From Rhizobium sp. WYJ-E13 (GTDB taxonomy: Bacteria; Pseudomonadota; Alphaproteobacteria; Rhizobiales; Rhizobiaceae), in the NCBI RefSeq assembly GCF_018987265.1, contig NZ_CP076853.1:4208501-4272500 (forward strand): a DNA stretch of 64,000 nucleotides, given 5' to 3'. The translations under genes were made by a program, and so were the position numbers. Numbering within the stretch: the stretch's first letter is position 1; every line of letters begins with the position of its first letter. Shown in pieces: positions 26,731 through 35,450 of this stretch. The notes beneath the pieces were generated by a model. The model did not search any database, was not told where the DNA came from, and was given only the letters and a program-made list of their open reading frames with translations.

Positions 26731-27786
26731 TCACTTCCCCACGGGCTTTACCGCTGCGCAGACGGGGGCATGCTTGGCCACCATTTGCTCGAGAAGACGC
26801 ATCTGCGGACGCTCCGGCGTATCGCGCGGCTGCACGTTGAAAGGTTCGTTGGCCGGCCACCATTCGCCTGCCGCCCAATAGGAGAAGCCGATCCACGCAT
26901 CGCTGTTGTCGGACATGGTGGTGAGCATCGTCTTCAGTCCATCGAGGCAATCCGCATTCGCCGAGGCGCCGAACTCGCCGAGAAAGCCGCGTTTGCCGTT
27001 CTTCTTCAGCCAGGCAGTCACGTTGGTGATGGCATCGGTCGCCGCCTGTGCACCCTCGCAGGTATCGTGCGTGCCGGAGGAATCCGCATCGAGATACTGA
27101 TGGAATTCATAGGCGTAGAAATCGAGCGGATCACGCACGCCGAGCATGACGGTTCCGTTCGCACCACCGATCACATCGGTTTCCCAGCTTGCCGCTCCGC
27201 TCCAGGCCGTGCCGGGAACGAGGATGAGATTGCGCGCGCCGACCGCCCGAATGCCGCGGATTGCGGCATTGGCGGCTTTCAGCCAATCGGTCGCCGGAAT
27301 GTCGTGCGGCTCGTTCATCAGCCCGAAGAGCACGCCGTCCTGATTGGCAAATTCGACGGAGAGCCGTGCCCAGAAATCGGCAAAGGCTGCATTCGTTGCT
27401 GGCTGCTTGCCGACCTGATCCTTGTCGTAATAACCGAAATTATGCGGATCGATCAGCACGCTCATCTTGTGTTTGCGAACCAGCGAAACCGTATCCTTCA
27501 GGCGCTGCAGCTCGTCATCGTCGAGCCGTGCGCCAAGCGCCGGCTGCAGCCGCTCCCAGCGGAAGGGCAGGCGGATGATCGTCATGCCCTTCTCAGCGAA
27601 ATAGCTGATCGTTTCTTCGGTTGGGTAGGTGTAGTTCGTGCCGTAGACCCCGCCGCGCTCGCCATATTCGGCCCCGGAGAGATTGACGCCATAATAGCAG
27701 AGTGGCACGTCAGCGGCATGGGCGGTGGACGAAATGGTCGTGACGGCGGCAACCAGCACCCTGTGCAGCAGTCTTTTCCGTTTCAT
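26731..27786 (-). CDS. Secreted glycoside hydrolase family 5 (cellulase-like)
   Basis: This 351-residue enzyme has a signal peptide of about 24 residues ending in AHA. The GH5 barrel has the acid/base Glu159 in LMNEPHD and the nucleophile Glu271 in GFLGEFGAS, with RLPFRWERLQP and YEFHQYLD as supporting motifs. It should cut beta-1,4-type glucan linkages in the periplasm or outside. Gene order suggests trimming of the polysaccharide made here, rather than nutrition, but that is inference. GAGGATAGCC precedes the ATG at 27786. Confidence 0.9.
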   Translation of the reverse strand: MKRKRLLHRVLVAAVTTISSTAHAADVPLCYYGVNLSGAEYGERGGVYGTNYTYPTEETISYFAEKGMTIIRLPFRWERLQPALGARLDDDELQRLKDTVSLVRKHKMSVLIDPHNFGYYDKDQVGKQPATNAAFADFWARLSVEFANQDGVLFGLMNEPHDIPATDWLKAANAAIRGIRAVGARNLILVPGTAWSGAASWETDVIGGANGTVMLGVRDPLDFYAYEFHQYLDADSSGTHDTCEGAQAATDAITNVTAWLKKNGKRGFLGEFGASANADCLDGLKTMLTTMSDNSDAWIGFSYWAAGEWWPANEPFNVQPRDTPERPQMRLLEQMVAKHAPVCAAVKPVGK

Positions 27787-27841
27787 GGCTATCCTCGCGG
27801 GGTCGCGGCAGGTCGCCACGTCGGCTTCGATGCCGGCATCT

Positions 27842-27854
27842 TAACGGTCCGTTA
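27842..27854. promoter_or_regulatory. 13-base palindrome between the GH5 and Wzz genes
   Basis: TAACGG and CCGTTA flank a single T in the 101-base divergent interval of the polysaccharide locus. It is placed where an operator shared by both directions could act; no regulator is assigned. Confidence 0.4.
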
Positions 27855-27887
27855 GCTAAGAATTTCTAAAGTCGCTCTTGCCCGGCC

Positions 27888-29537
27888 ATGCTTTCTCGCC
27901 GGGCGGATGCGGTGGTTATGAATCAGTATGACGGGAACAGGGTGAGCCGCCTGCCTGCCTGGCGCAGTTATGAGTCGTCTCAGTCTGCGCCTGAAGGTAG
28001 CCGTGCGCGCAGCCCGATCATCCGGCCGACCGATTTCGTTCCGCTTCCACCGCCCCCCGAGCCCGATCCTCTTCCGGTTCGCGGGACAGCGTCGGAAAGT
28101 CGTCCCGCCGAACCATCACGCCGCGATATTCCTGCCGCCTCCGAACCCCCGTCAGCGCCCGAACCCGCAGTCGAGCAGGAACCGGCCGCCGGACCATTGC
28201 TGGATATCCGATCTGCGGTTGCCGCCGTCTGGAGCCGGCGCCTGATCATTGCCGGTCTTTGCCTTCTCGGTGCTGCCGCCGGCGCGGTGATCGCGCCCCG
28301 TATTCCGCAGAAATTCACCGCCGTCGCCGCCCTCTATTTCGATCCGCGTCAGATCGGTCTTGCCGACAGCGGCTCTCAGAACGCGGCCCCGTCGCCGGAA
28401 ATGATTTCGACGCTGATCGACAGCCAGGTTCAGCTGCTGACCTCGGGCAACGTATTGCGTCGCGTAGCCGACGCCATGCAGCTCGATCACGATCCGGAAT
28501 TCACCGGCGGCAGAACGGATGGCGCCGCCATCATCGGCACCCTTCAGAAGGCTCTGCTGATCACCCGCGAGAACAGCACCTACGTGGTCTCGCTTGCCGC
28601 GACGACGCGCGATCCGGAAAAATCCGCGAAACTCGCAAACCAGGTCGTCACCTCCTTCATGCAGGAGGAAAGCAGCGCATCATCAGGCCTTTACGAGACC
28701 ACGTCGTCAGCACTCGACGGCCGCCTCGACGATCTGCGCCAGAAGGTGCAGGAAGCAGAGCAGGCGGTGGAAACCTTCCGCGCCGACAACGACATGGCGG
28801 CGACCGAGGGCAATCTGATCTCCGACCAGCGCCTTTCATCCCTGAATACGCTGCTCGTCGCCGCCCAGGAAAAGACCATTCAGGCCAAGGCCCGTGCCGA
28901 CGCCGCCGCAAATCTGCGGGTCGAAGATGTCGTCGCCGGCAGCCAGACGGATGGCGCCACGGGCACATCGCCGCTCGTTAGCCTGCGGCAGCAATACGCC
29001 GCCCAGGCCGCTGTTGTAGGCAGCCTGCAGAGCCAGATGGGTTCGCGTCATCCGCGCCTTCAGGCTGCCCGCTCTTCGCTTGATAGTATCGGAACGGAAA
29101 TCAAGGGCGAACTCCAGAGGGTCGCGACCTCGGCAAGAGCCGAATATGAGCAGACCAAGAAGGCCGAAGACGATATCGCCAAGGAGTTGGCAGTGCAGAA
29201 AGCCCTGCAGGCCACGACCTCGGACAAACAAGTGCAGCTGAACGAGTTGCAGCGCAAGGCGACGGCCGCCCGCGAACTTTACGAATCAGTCTTGAAGCGT
29301 TCCGGCGAGACCAGCGAAGAGCAGAACCTGAGCCAAAGCAATATCCGCGTCGTCTCGCCCGCCGAAGTTCCCGTCAAGGCGGATGGGCCGAGCAAGAAAG
29401 TCATCATGGTCGCAGGCATGATCGGCGGGCTGCTTGCAGGCTTTGCCATCGGCGCAGGCTTTGCGGTCCTCGCCGGCCTCTTCTCTCATCCCATCATCAG
29501 AAGCTATTTCCGCAAACCTGCCCGCGCTTCCGCTTGA
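27888..29537 (+). CDS. Wzz/GumC-like polysaccharide chain-length/export protein
   Basis: This 549-residue protein has a proline-rich cytoplasmic N-terminal region (about 40-115), a first membrane helix at about 122-142, a Wzz domain, long coiled coils (about 250-460) and a second helix at about 508-535 (KKVIMVAGMIGGLLAGFAIG). This matches the GumC/ExoP co-polymerase class, but there is no C-terminal tyrosine kinase with Walker motifs; the protein ends just after the second helix. It is divergent from the GH5/polymerase/acyltransferase unit. The start is uncertain: ATG 27888 and ATG 27918 both lack a strong site. Confidence 0.85.
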   Translation: MLSRRADAVVMNQYDGNRVSRLPAWRSYESSQSAPEGSRARSPIIRPTDFVPLPPPPEPDPLPVRGTASESRPAEPSRRDIPAASEPPSAPEPAVEQEPAAGPLLDIRSAVAAVWSRRLIIAGLCLLGAAAGAVIAPRIPQKFTAVAALYFDPRQIGLADSGSQNAAPSPEMISTLIDSQVQLLTSGNVLRRVADAMQLDHDPEFTGGRTDGAAIIGTLQKALLITRENSTYVVSLAATTRDPEKSAKLANQVVTSFMQEESSASSGLYETTSSALDGRLDDLRQKVQEAEQAVETFRADNDMAATEGNLISDQRLSSLNTLLVAAQEKTIQAKARADAAANLRVEDVVAGSQTDGATGTSPLVSLRQQYAAQAAVVGSLQSQMGSRHPRLQAARSSLDSIGTEIKGELQRVATSARAEYEQTKKAEDDIAKELAVQKALQATTSDKQVQLNELQRKATAARELYESVLKRSGETSEEQNLSQSNIRVVSPAEVPVKADGPSKKVIMVAGMIGGLLAGFAIGAGFAVLAGLFSHPIIRSYFRKPARASA

Positions 29538-29607
29538 TGGCGACCGCCGATCTTCCTACATCCTGAACAAGGGCACCGAACGAAAGACGCCCGTGAAAGA
29601 GGTTGTG

Positions 29608-29934
29608 ATGCGGTTCGCTGCGGTTCTCCTGCTATCGCTTGTTGCCGGCGCTTCGGCTGCGCCCGCCTTTGCCATAGACTGGCAGAATTCCGGCAAGCAG
29701 GCTGTGCAGCCGCTCTATCCCTACAAGGATCTTCCGGGCGTGAAGGCGCAACCGGATAAGAAGGTGGAAGAGTCCTACGACTGCCACACCGAAACCGTGC
29801 AGATCCGCCGCCGCTACGACGAGATCTTTCGCTCCGGCGGCATGCCGACCCTGATGTATGTTTGTGAGCGTGACGGTGTCGTGTCTATGGACAGCCGCGT
29901 GCCGCTGCGCGGCCATTACCAGCCGGTGCGGTGA
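29608..29934 (+). CDS. Small secreted hypothetical protein
   Basis: This 108-residue protein has a clear signal peptide (MRFAAVLLLSLVAGASAAPA, cleavage near AFA) and a mature part with two cysteines, C-H-T-E near the middle and VCERDGVV near the end, which could form a disulfide. I do not recognise a family. The ATG at 29608 follows AAAGAGG; a GTG at 29593 would add five residues. It lies 70 bases after the Wzz-like gene, so it may be carried on the same transcript. Confidence 0.7.
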   Translation: MRFAAVLLLSLVAGASAAPAFAIDWQNSGKQAVQPLYPYKDLPGVKAQPDKKVEESYDCHTETVQIRRRYDEIFRSGGMPTLMYVCERDGVVSMDSRVPLRGHYQPVR

Positions 29935-29970
29935 AAGCCGGAGGCGAAGGACGCCACCGGCTCGTTCATT

Positions 29971-31128
29971 TCAAGCATCCAGCCAGACCAGTTCCAGACC
30001 CGGCTTGTGCAGGTATGGCATATTGCCGATTGCAGCGCGTGCTTTCAGGGGGTTGAGGCCGATGAACAGGGCCTCTGCGTCTTCGGCGATTGCCGTCGGT
30101 GCGGTGACCGGGTGGCCGAAATGCGTTGCATTTTGCATGTTCGGGTTCTGATCCAGGAAGGCCGTCACCTCAACGTCTTTGCCGATGCGGCTGAAGATCC
30201 AGCTTCCATAAAAGCCTGCGCCATAGATTGCCGCCTTGCGTCCGCGGAAGTTCGCTGCCTGTTTTTCCAGTCCGTCGGCCGAAGCCCGCCAGAAATCGCA
30301 GATTTCCAGCCCGCGATCGACAGCCTGCCGAACGAGAGTTGCGTCCTGTTCTTCCTTTACAGGCGTTTCGCTGCGCACAGCGACGACGAAGAAAGCGCCC
30401 GGGAAGGATGTCGTGTCGAGCACCGAAACTTCGAAACCGCCAGCGGCAAGGGCTCGACGCAGCGAGGCTTCGCTGAAATGATTGACATGGTCCGCCACCG
30501 TCATATCGCCCGGATTGGCCGAAACGTCAGGCATCGAAAGCAATAGCGTGCCGTGCGGCTTCAGCAGTTTGCGGATGCCGCTGATGAAACCGACGGGATC
30601 GGCCACGTGCTCGATCACGAAATGGCTCATTGCCGCGTCAAAACGGCCCGCCCATTCTTCCGGCGCCTCGTAGGTGGCCTGTGCCTCGGGCGCGATCCAG
30701 CCTTCCCATGCCGGTGCATAGTCGGCGGAAACATCGAAGACATGCGGCTTGATATCGGGCCGGGCAGCAACCACTTTGTGCAGTGTCGTGGCCTTGGCGG
30801 CGCCGTAATCGAGAAGCTTGGCACCCTGAGAAAGAGCGAGCAGATTGCGGGAGATCTCTGCTTGATGATCCGTGCGATAGATTACAGTACCATCTGGTTT
30901 GACCGCAAAGATCTGGTCATGGTCCTCGCTGCTCAGCGAAATACGATAGCCGGTATCGTAGAAGCCTTTGATATCCGGAATTTCATCGCATTGCGCGTGG
31001 CCGCACCCATCGCAGATATAAACGCGGGTCGGAATGTCCAGAAGAGTCATGATGGAAGTAAGGGCAGGCGCCGGCGTTTCATAGGCCGGCGACACAATCT
31101 CCTTGCTGCAAACGCGGCAGGGCGTCAT
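29971..31128 (-). CDS. SAM-dependent C-methyltransferase-like protein with zinc-binding N-terminus
   Basis: This 385-residue protein has an N-terminal CxxC pair (CRVC, then CDGCGH) typical of the zinc-binding part of sugar C-methyltransferases, a central Rossmann methyltransferase fold (LLDYGAAKATTLHKV; MSHFVIEHVADPVGFI) and a C-terminal nucleotide-binding-like domain (KAAIYGAGFYGSWIF). It is the last gene of the deoxysugar operon; its start overlaps the PhyH stop by four bases. The substrate is probably a keto-deoxysugar nucleotide, by analogy with TylC3/NovU-type enzymes. Confidence 0.78.
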   Translation of the reverse strand: MTPCRVCSKEIVSPAYETPAPALTSIMTLLDIPTRVYICDGCGHAQCDEIPDIKGFYDTGYRISLSSEDHDQIFAVKPDGTVIYRTDHQAEISRNLLALSQGAKLLDYGAAKATTLHKVVAARPDIKPHVFDVSADYAPAWEGWIAPEAQATYEAPEEWAGRFDAAMSHFVIEHVADPVGFISGIRKLLKPHGTLLLSMPDVSANPGDMTVADHVNHFSEASLRRALAAGGFEVSVLDTTSFPGAFFVVAVRSETPVKEEQDATLVRQAVDRGLEICDFWRASADGLEKQAANFRGRKAAIYGAGFYGSWIFSRIGKDVEVTAFLDQNPNMQNATHFGHPVTAPTAIAEDAEALFIGLNPLKARAAIGNMPYLHKPGLELVWLDA

Positions 31129-31979
31129 TCGGCTGCCTCGCGCTGTACGGAAAGCTCCGGGAGCACGTCGGCGAACTTAATGCCGGCGGCAAAGGAGCCC
31201 TTCCAGCCGATGCGGATGCCGACCGGCTCAAGATAGTTGAAATAGCGGAACTGGATGCTCCAGCGCGGCGTGGTCGAGACGTTGTGGCCCGACTGATGCA
31301 GCGTCAGGAAGTCCATCAGCACGAGGTCGCCAGGGTTCGTCGGTGGTGCGACATGCTTGTAGCGGGCCAGACGCTCTTCGGCGCGATCGAGATGCAGCGC
31401 GTAAGCGCCCGTCTTGCCGGCGCCGGCATCGTCTTCATAGACCGGAACGAGGCCTTCGGCATGTGAACCGTGGGCGATCTGCACCGGCCCCATGTCCTGC
31501 GTGACCGGCAGAAGAGGTGTCCAGAAGACAACGCCGTCGACACTGCGCAGCTGCGATGGGAATTCCTGATGCCATTGGGCACGGAACTTTTCCTCGCCCG
31601 GATTGTCGATCCGGATACCGTAGCCGCCGGCTGCAATGCCCGGAACACTGTCCGGACGCAGTCCCCTGAAGGCTTCGTCATTGGTTGCGTTGGTAACGAG
31701 CCGCATGAAGGCCGGGATCTGCTTGACGGCGTCATAGACTTCGCCGCCCCATACGCGGTTCTTGGCGATTAGCATCGGATAGGCGATCGTCATCGCCTCA
31801 TGGGTCGTTTCGGTCGGGGCATCGATGCCGTATTTCCTGCAGATCACTTCAAGGATCTGGCGGATGCCTTCCTGGATCGGCGCGATGTCTGCAGCCGGAT
31901 CGTAAAAGCCGCGCATGACGAGATAGCCGTTGCTGTTGAATTCAGCGCGCAGGCCGTCGGTGATCTTTGCGTTGGTCAT
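31125..31979 (-). CDS. Phytanoyl-CoA dioxygenase (PhyH) family oxygenase
   Basis: This 284-residue protein resembles Fe(II)/2-oxoglutarate-dependent PhyH oxygenases: QWHQEFPSQLRSVDGVVFW carries the HxE/D-type iron site, and LVLMDFLTLHQSGHNVS supplies the distal His and its surroundings. In surface-sugar clusters such enzymes hydroxylate a sugar or its acyl group; the substrate here is unknown. It overlaps the downstream methyltransferase and the upstream WbqC-like gene by four bases each. GGAGGAAACGG precedes the ATG at 31979. Confidence 0.8.
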   Translation of the reverse strand: MTNAKITDGLRAEFNSNGYLVMRGFYDPAADIAPIQEGIRQILEVICRKYGIDAPTETTHEAMTIAYPMLIAKNRVWGGEVYDAVKQIPAFMRLVTNATNDEAFRGLRPDSVPGIAAGGYGIRIDNPGEEKFRAQWHQEFPSQLRSVDGVVFWTPLLPVTQDMGPVQIAHGSHAEGLVPVYEDDAGAGKTGAYALHLDRAEERLARYKHVAPPTNPGDLVLMDFLTLHQSGHNVSTTPRWSIQFRYFNYLEPVGIRIGWKGSFAAGIKFADVLPELSVQREAAE

Positions 31980-32701
31980 GATGTTACCGTTTCCTCCTTC
32001 AGGAAGTCTTGCCACGCCACGGTGGCCGGGATGAGACAGCTACGCGCCTCCGGACCCATTCGGGCGATGAGATCGAGTACAGAAACATAAGGGGTGAACG
32101 TGCCGACCGGCTGGGGCCAGGGTGTACGGCTGTAGTTCATATACTCAACCTGCACACCGGCCCGTTCGAAGGCCGCATGGTCGAGATAGTTCGCTGCCCC
32201 GTGACCCGTCAGATAGCGGGTGCCGCTCACCTTCAGCACGATGTCGAGCACGCGCTGCCATGACGTACCTTCGACGCCCATCTCGCTGGTCTTCTCGATC
32301 GTCCGGTTCGCACCGATGCCGAGATAGCGGGCGGGTTCTTCGATACTGGCGATCAGCAGTTCTAGCAGCGAGGAATGACTGTAAACGCTGTCGAATATCG
32401 CAAGCGCATCGTCGATGTAGGGCGCTCCGAGCAGCGATTGGCGCAGCAGAGAACGATGGCTTGCCTTCCAGTCTTCGCCCGCCGCCGTGAGCTCCGAAAT
32501 CATCTGGAAGCTGCCCTTGCCAGCAAGCGGGATCGTCATCCAGCAGCGATCATTACCACGCAGAAGCTGGATGCGGTTCGTGAAGCTGCCCTTCGAGAAC
32601 TGCGTATCATCAAGATAGATATAACAGTCGGCAAGCATCAACTGCTCGAAGAAGCCGGGCCATGGAAACAGCATCGGTTGGGTAATGACAACGGCGGTCA
32701 T
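31976..32701 (-). CDS. WbqC-like family protein
   Basis: This 241-residue protein has the WbqC opening VVITQPMLFPWPGFFEQLMLADCYIYLDD (residues about 4-32), then FSKGSFTNRIQL and WMTIPLAGKG. WbqC-like proteins occur in O-antigen and glycan-modification clusters beside sugar aminotransferases; their reaction has not been firmly established to my knowledge, and acyl/aminoacyl transfer to an amino sugar has been suggested. It overlaps both neighbours by four bases, consistent with coupled translation. Confidence 0.85.
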   Translation of the reverse strand: MTAVVITQPMLFPWPGFFEQLMLADCYIYLDDTQFSKGSFTNRIQLLRGNDRCWMTIPLAGKGSFQMISELTAAGEDWKASHRSLLRQSLLGAPYIDDALAIFDSVYSHSSLLELLIASIEEPARYLGIGANRTIEKTSEMGVEGTSWQRVLDIVLKVSGTRYLTGHGAANYLDHAAFERAGVQVEYMNYSRTPWPQPVGTFTPYVSVLDLIARMGPEARSCLIPATVAWQDFLKEETVTS

Positions 32702-33423
32702 GGGACCAGATACCCCTCAAGAGCTGATCGTGTCTTTTGAAAATCGGAGAATGCCGAGAGGAGAGACGGTGTTTGAATCGCAGGCGCGGCAGACGCCGTA
32801 ACGCGCAGTCCTTCGGACAGGACCACAGTTTCGGAGGCCGGCTTGATGACAAGCAAGTCATTGGCAACAAGATCGATTGCGCAAAGCGTTAGATAGACCT
32901 TGTGTAGAAACGACAATGGCCCAAGTTCGTCGGCAGTGAAGGTTCCGAGCGCGGGCGTTGCAACCTGCGCCACAATGGAGCCGTCGTCGACGCCGGCACT
33001 GACGGCATGCAGTGTCGAACCGATAATCGGAACTGGATACTGCACTGCCTGTTTGAGTGCGTTTATTCCGGCAAAAGCCGGAAGAAGCGACGGGTGCACG
33101 TTCAGCGAAGGGATGACTGAAAAAAGTTCGGCGCTGATAAGCCTTGCGAAGTAGAGGAGGACCAGATCCACGCCGCGTTCCTGGAGAATCGTGCACGCTT
33201 TCCTGCTGAATTGGACGCGATCCTTTTCCTCCAGTCGCTGTCTGTAGACAGATCGGCTGTCGGCTTCGGCTTCTGCGCCGCACGGCCGATCGGTGATCAA
33301 TGTCAGGTCAGCGTAATCGAGAAAGGACGTCCGCACCGCCAGGTCGGCGGCCGTGAAAAACGGCGCCCCACCAGCAGAGCAAATCACACCAATCTTCAGT
33401 CTGCGCTTGTCAGCCACGGACAC
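32698..33423 (-). CDS. Formyltransferase-family protein (possible sugar N-formyltransferase)
   Basis: This 241-residue protein has a GART/Fmt-type formyltransferase core. LNVHPSLLPAFAG carries Asn108 and His110, and AGVDDGSIVAQ matches the later acidic-Gly segment of the family. It lacks the C-terminal domain of methionyl-tRNA formyltransferase and is compact, like sugar N-formyltransferases that act on 4-amino-4,6-dideoxy sugars. Its place between an aminotransferase operon segment and a WbqC-like gene supports that role. It overlaps the upstream CmcI-like gene by 14 bases. Confidence 0.75.
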   Translation of the reverse strand: MSVADKRRLKIGVICSAGGAPFFTAADLAVRTSFLDYADLTLITDRPCGAEAEADSRSVYRQRLEEKDRVQFSRKACTILQERGVDLVLLYFARLISAELFSVIPSLNVHPSLLPAFAGINALKQAVQYPVPIIGSTLHAVSAGVDDGSIVAQVATPALGTFTADELGPLSFLHKVYLTLCAIDLVANDLLVIKPASETVVLSEGLRVTASAAPAIQTPSLLSAFSDFQKTRSALEGYLVP

Positions 33424-34162
33424 ACCTTATGTAACCGCCCGGCGAACTGGAAAGCACCAGCTTGCCGTTCAGCACTTCGTCAGTCTCGAAACGGTCGGTT
33501 TCCTTGAGATAGGCATTGAGCGCCGCGTAAGGCTCGTCGCCCGGATACCAGATCTTCGAGCGCTTTGTCGGCGTCTGCGACATGTCTCCACGGCCGAGCA
33601 GCGTATCGGCGACGACGATATACTGACCTTCGGTAACCAGTGGGCCGTAGCAGCGCAGCTCGTCGAGCACGTGATCGCGGCTGTGGTCGCTGTCGAGAAC
33701 CACCATGACGGAGGCGCCGGCCGGGATTTCGGCCTTCACCTTGGCAAGCGTCTCGACGGTGGTCGACGGTCCCTCGATCAGTGTGATCAACGGCGAAAGC
33801 GGGTGCTTCTCGATGGAATCGCGATTATGGGCGCGGATGTCGATATCGACGCCGATCACTTTGCCCTTGCCGATCACTTTCAGCAACGACGCCATGAAGA
33901 TCATCGAGCCGCCGCGCGCCACTCCGGTTTCGATGATGATGTCGGGCTTGGTATTCCAGATTACTTCCTGGGTGGCCATCACATCGGCCGGCATCTGGAT
34001 GATCGGCACGCCCATCCACGACCAGAGATAGGAGTAATCATATTTGTCGAGTGTCACAATCGTGTTGAGCGCGTGCTGAAAGGCTTCCTCGTCCTTGCCC
34101 AGCGCAAGCGACATTTCGCGCTTGTGGGCTTCGAATTCGAGGCGATCGTCCTTGGTGGTCAT
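33410..34162 (-). CDS. CmcI-family methyltransferase (cephalosporin hydroxylase-like)
   Basis: This 250-residue protein belongs to the CmcI/rhamnosyl O-methyltransferase class. IIIETGVARGGSMIFMASLL is the SAM-binding loop, and VMVVLDSDHSRDHVLDEL and YIVVADTLLG follow. Despite the common name cephalosporin hydroxylase, family members in glycan clusters are O-methyltransferases for sugars. It starts 29 bases after the aminotransferase stop and overlaps the formyltransferase gene. Methylation of a hydroxyl on the same glycan is the likely role. Confidence 0.85.
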   Translation of the reverse strand: MTTKDDRLEFEAHKREMSLALGKDEEAFQHALNTIVTLDKYDYSYLWSWMGVPIIQMPADVMATQEVIWNTKPDIIIETGVARGGSMIFMASLLKVIGKGKVIGVDIDIRAHNRDSIEKHPLSPLITLIEGPSTTVETLAKVKAEIPAGASVMVVLDSDHSRDHVLDELRCYGPLVTEGQYIVVADTLLGRGDMSQTPTKRSKIWYPGDEPYAALNAYLKETDRFETDEVLNGKLVLSSSPGGYIRCVRG

Positions 34163-34191
34163 AACTCTGAAACCTTCTGTCTATTCTGCGC

Positions 34192-35340
34192 TCAGGCCGA
34201 CTGGCGGAGTTGAACGGCGCTATTGTCCTGATGGCTGCGGACGACCGAGATCAGCGTTTCCGCCACGCGCTCGATATCGGCCTCGCTCATGTCATGATAG
34301 CTCGGCAAGTTGATCGCCCGCTCCGGAATGCTCCAGGCGTTGATGTTGGCTGGCTTTTCCTCAAACATCGAAAGGCTGGACAGCGGGTGGAAGAAGACGC
34401 GCGCGTCGATATTGGCGGCTTCGAACGCCTGTTGCAGCACTTCGCGGGTGATGCCGGTGGCGGGGTGGAACACGGCCGTCGGCATCCAGGCGCCGTTGAT
34501 CGTGTCGGTATATTCCGGGTTCATGCTGATGCCGTTGAGCGTCGAGAGACGCACCATATAGGCGGCCAGGATATCCCGCTTGCGGGAAACCAGTTCCTCG
34601 ATTCGCTCCAGCTGGGCGCAGCCGATCGCCGCCTGAATGTTCGACATCTTGTATTTGAAGCCGATCGCATCAGGCCAGAACTGTTTGGTTTGCCCACGCG
34701 CCCGGCCGTGATTGCTGAGCGTCAGTACCTTTTCATGGAGATTGGCATCGCTGGTCACGAACATGCCGCCTTCTCCCGTCGTCAGCGTCTTGGTGCCGTG
34801 GAAGGAGAAGGTGCCGAAAATGCCCATGGAGCCGGCGCGGCGGCCATGCCAGACGGAGCCGATCGCTTCTGCCGCGTCCTCGATAACAGGGATGCCGGTG
34901 CGGCGGCTGATATCGAGCAGCGCATCCATGTCGCAGAGATTGCCGTAGATATGGGTGGCGATGATGGCGCGCGTGCGCGGGGTGATATGGCGCTCGACTT
35001 CGCTCGGGTCGATGCACCAGGTATCGGGCAGCACATCGACGAACACGGGCTCGGCACCCAGATGCTTGATAGGAGCGACGGTCGCGATCCAGTTCGTGTC
35101 GGCGAGGATCACCTCGTCACCGGCGCCGATGCCGAGCGCGGCAAGACCCATATGCATGGCGCCGGTGCAGCTCGATGTCGCGATCGCATGGCTGGTGCCG
35201 AGATAGGCCGCGAATTCCTTCTCAAAACGAATGATATAGTCGTAACAGCGCGCACCCCAGCCGTTCGCTGCAGCATCGGCTGCATAGCTCGTCTCAAGCT
35301 CGGTGATCGACGGTTTGGTGTAGAATATCCTGTTGGTCAT
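34192..35340 (-). CDS. DegT/DnrJ/EryC1/StrS family sugar aminotransferase
   Basis: This 382-residue PLP enzyme transfers an amino group to a keto-sugar nucleotide. Lys184 in FSFHGTKTLTTGEGGM binds PLP, and Glu154-Asp155 in PVIEDAAEAIG lies near the cofactor. A lysine, not histidine, at the active site argues against an RfbH-type 3-dehydrase. It resembles perosamine or viosamine synthases, so a 4-amino-4,6-dideoxyhexose is plausible. AAGG precedes the ATG, and a 110-base gap separates it from the upstream glycosyltransferase gene. Confidence 0.88.
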   Translation of the reverse strand: MTNRIFYTKPSITELETSYAADAAANGWGARCYDYIIRFEKEFAAYLGTSHAIATSSCTGAMHMGLAALGIGAGDEVILADTNWIATVAPIKHLGAEPVFVDVLPDTWCIDPSEVERHITPRTRAIIATHIYGNLCDMDALLDISRRTGIPVIEDAAEAIGSVWHGRRAGSMGIFGTFSFHGTKTLTTGEGGMFVTSDANLHEKVLTLSNHGRARGQTKQFWPDAIGFKYKMSNIQAAIGCAQLERIEELVSRKRDILAAYMVRLSTLNGISMNPEYTDTINGAWMPTAVFHPATGITREVLQQAFEAANIDARVFFHPLSSLSMFEEKPANINAWSIPERAINLPSYHDMSEADIERVAETLISVVRSHQDNSAVQLRQSA

Positions 35341-35450
35341 GCCTTAATTCTTTGTGATGGGGCCTGAGACTCACGAAATCGGGGCACACGGAACTCTGTA
35401 AAAACTAGGGGGTGAAACTGGCGCGAGGCTTTGCAGCGCCGGACGCAACT

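Noticed and set aside
27855..27871. Second Irr box (TTCTAAA near 27864)
   Set aside because: Only the right half matches; the left half lacks TTTAGAA.
27888..29537. Wzc/ExoP-type tyrosine autokinase
   Set aside because: The protein ends soon after the second membrane helix; no Walker A or tyrosine-rich tail is present.
33410..34162. Beta-lactam biosynthesis gene (cephalosporin hydroxylase)
   Set aside because: No other beta-lactam gene is nearby; the CmcI family in sugar clusters consists of O-methyltransferases.
34192..35340. RfbH-type CDP-4-keto-6-deoxyglucose 3-dehydrase
   Set aside because: RfbH has histidine in place of the PLP lysine; this protein has GTKTLTTGEGG with lysine, so it is an aminotransferase.
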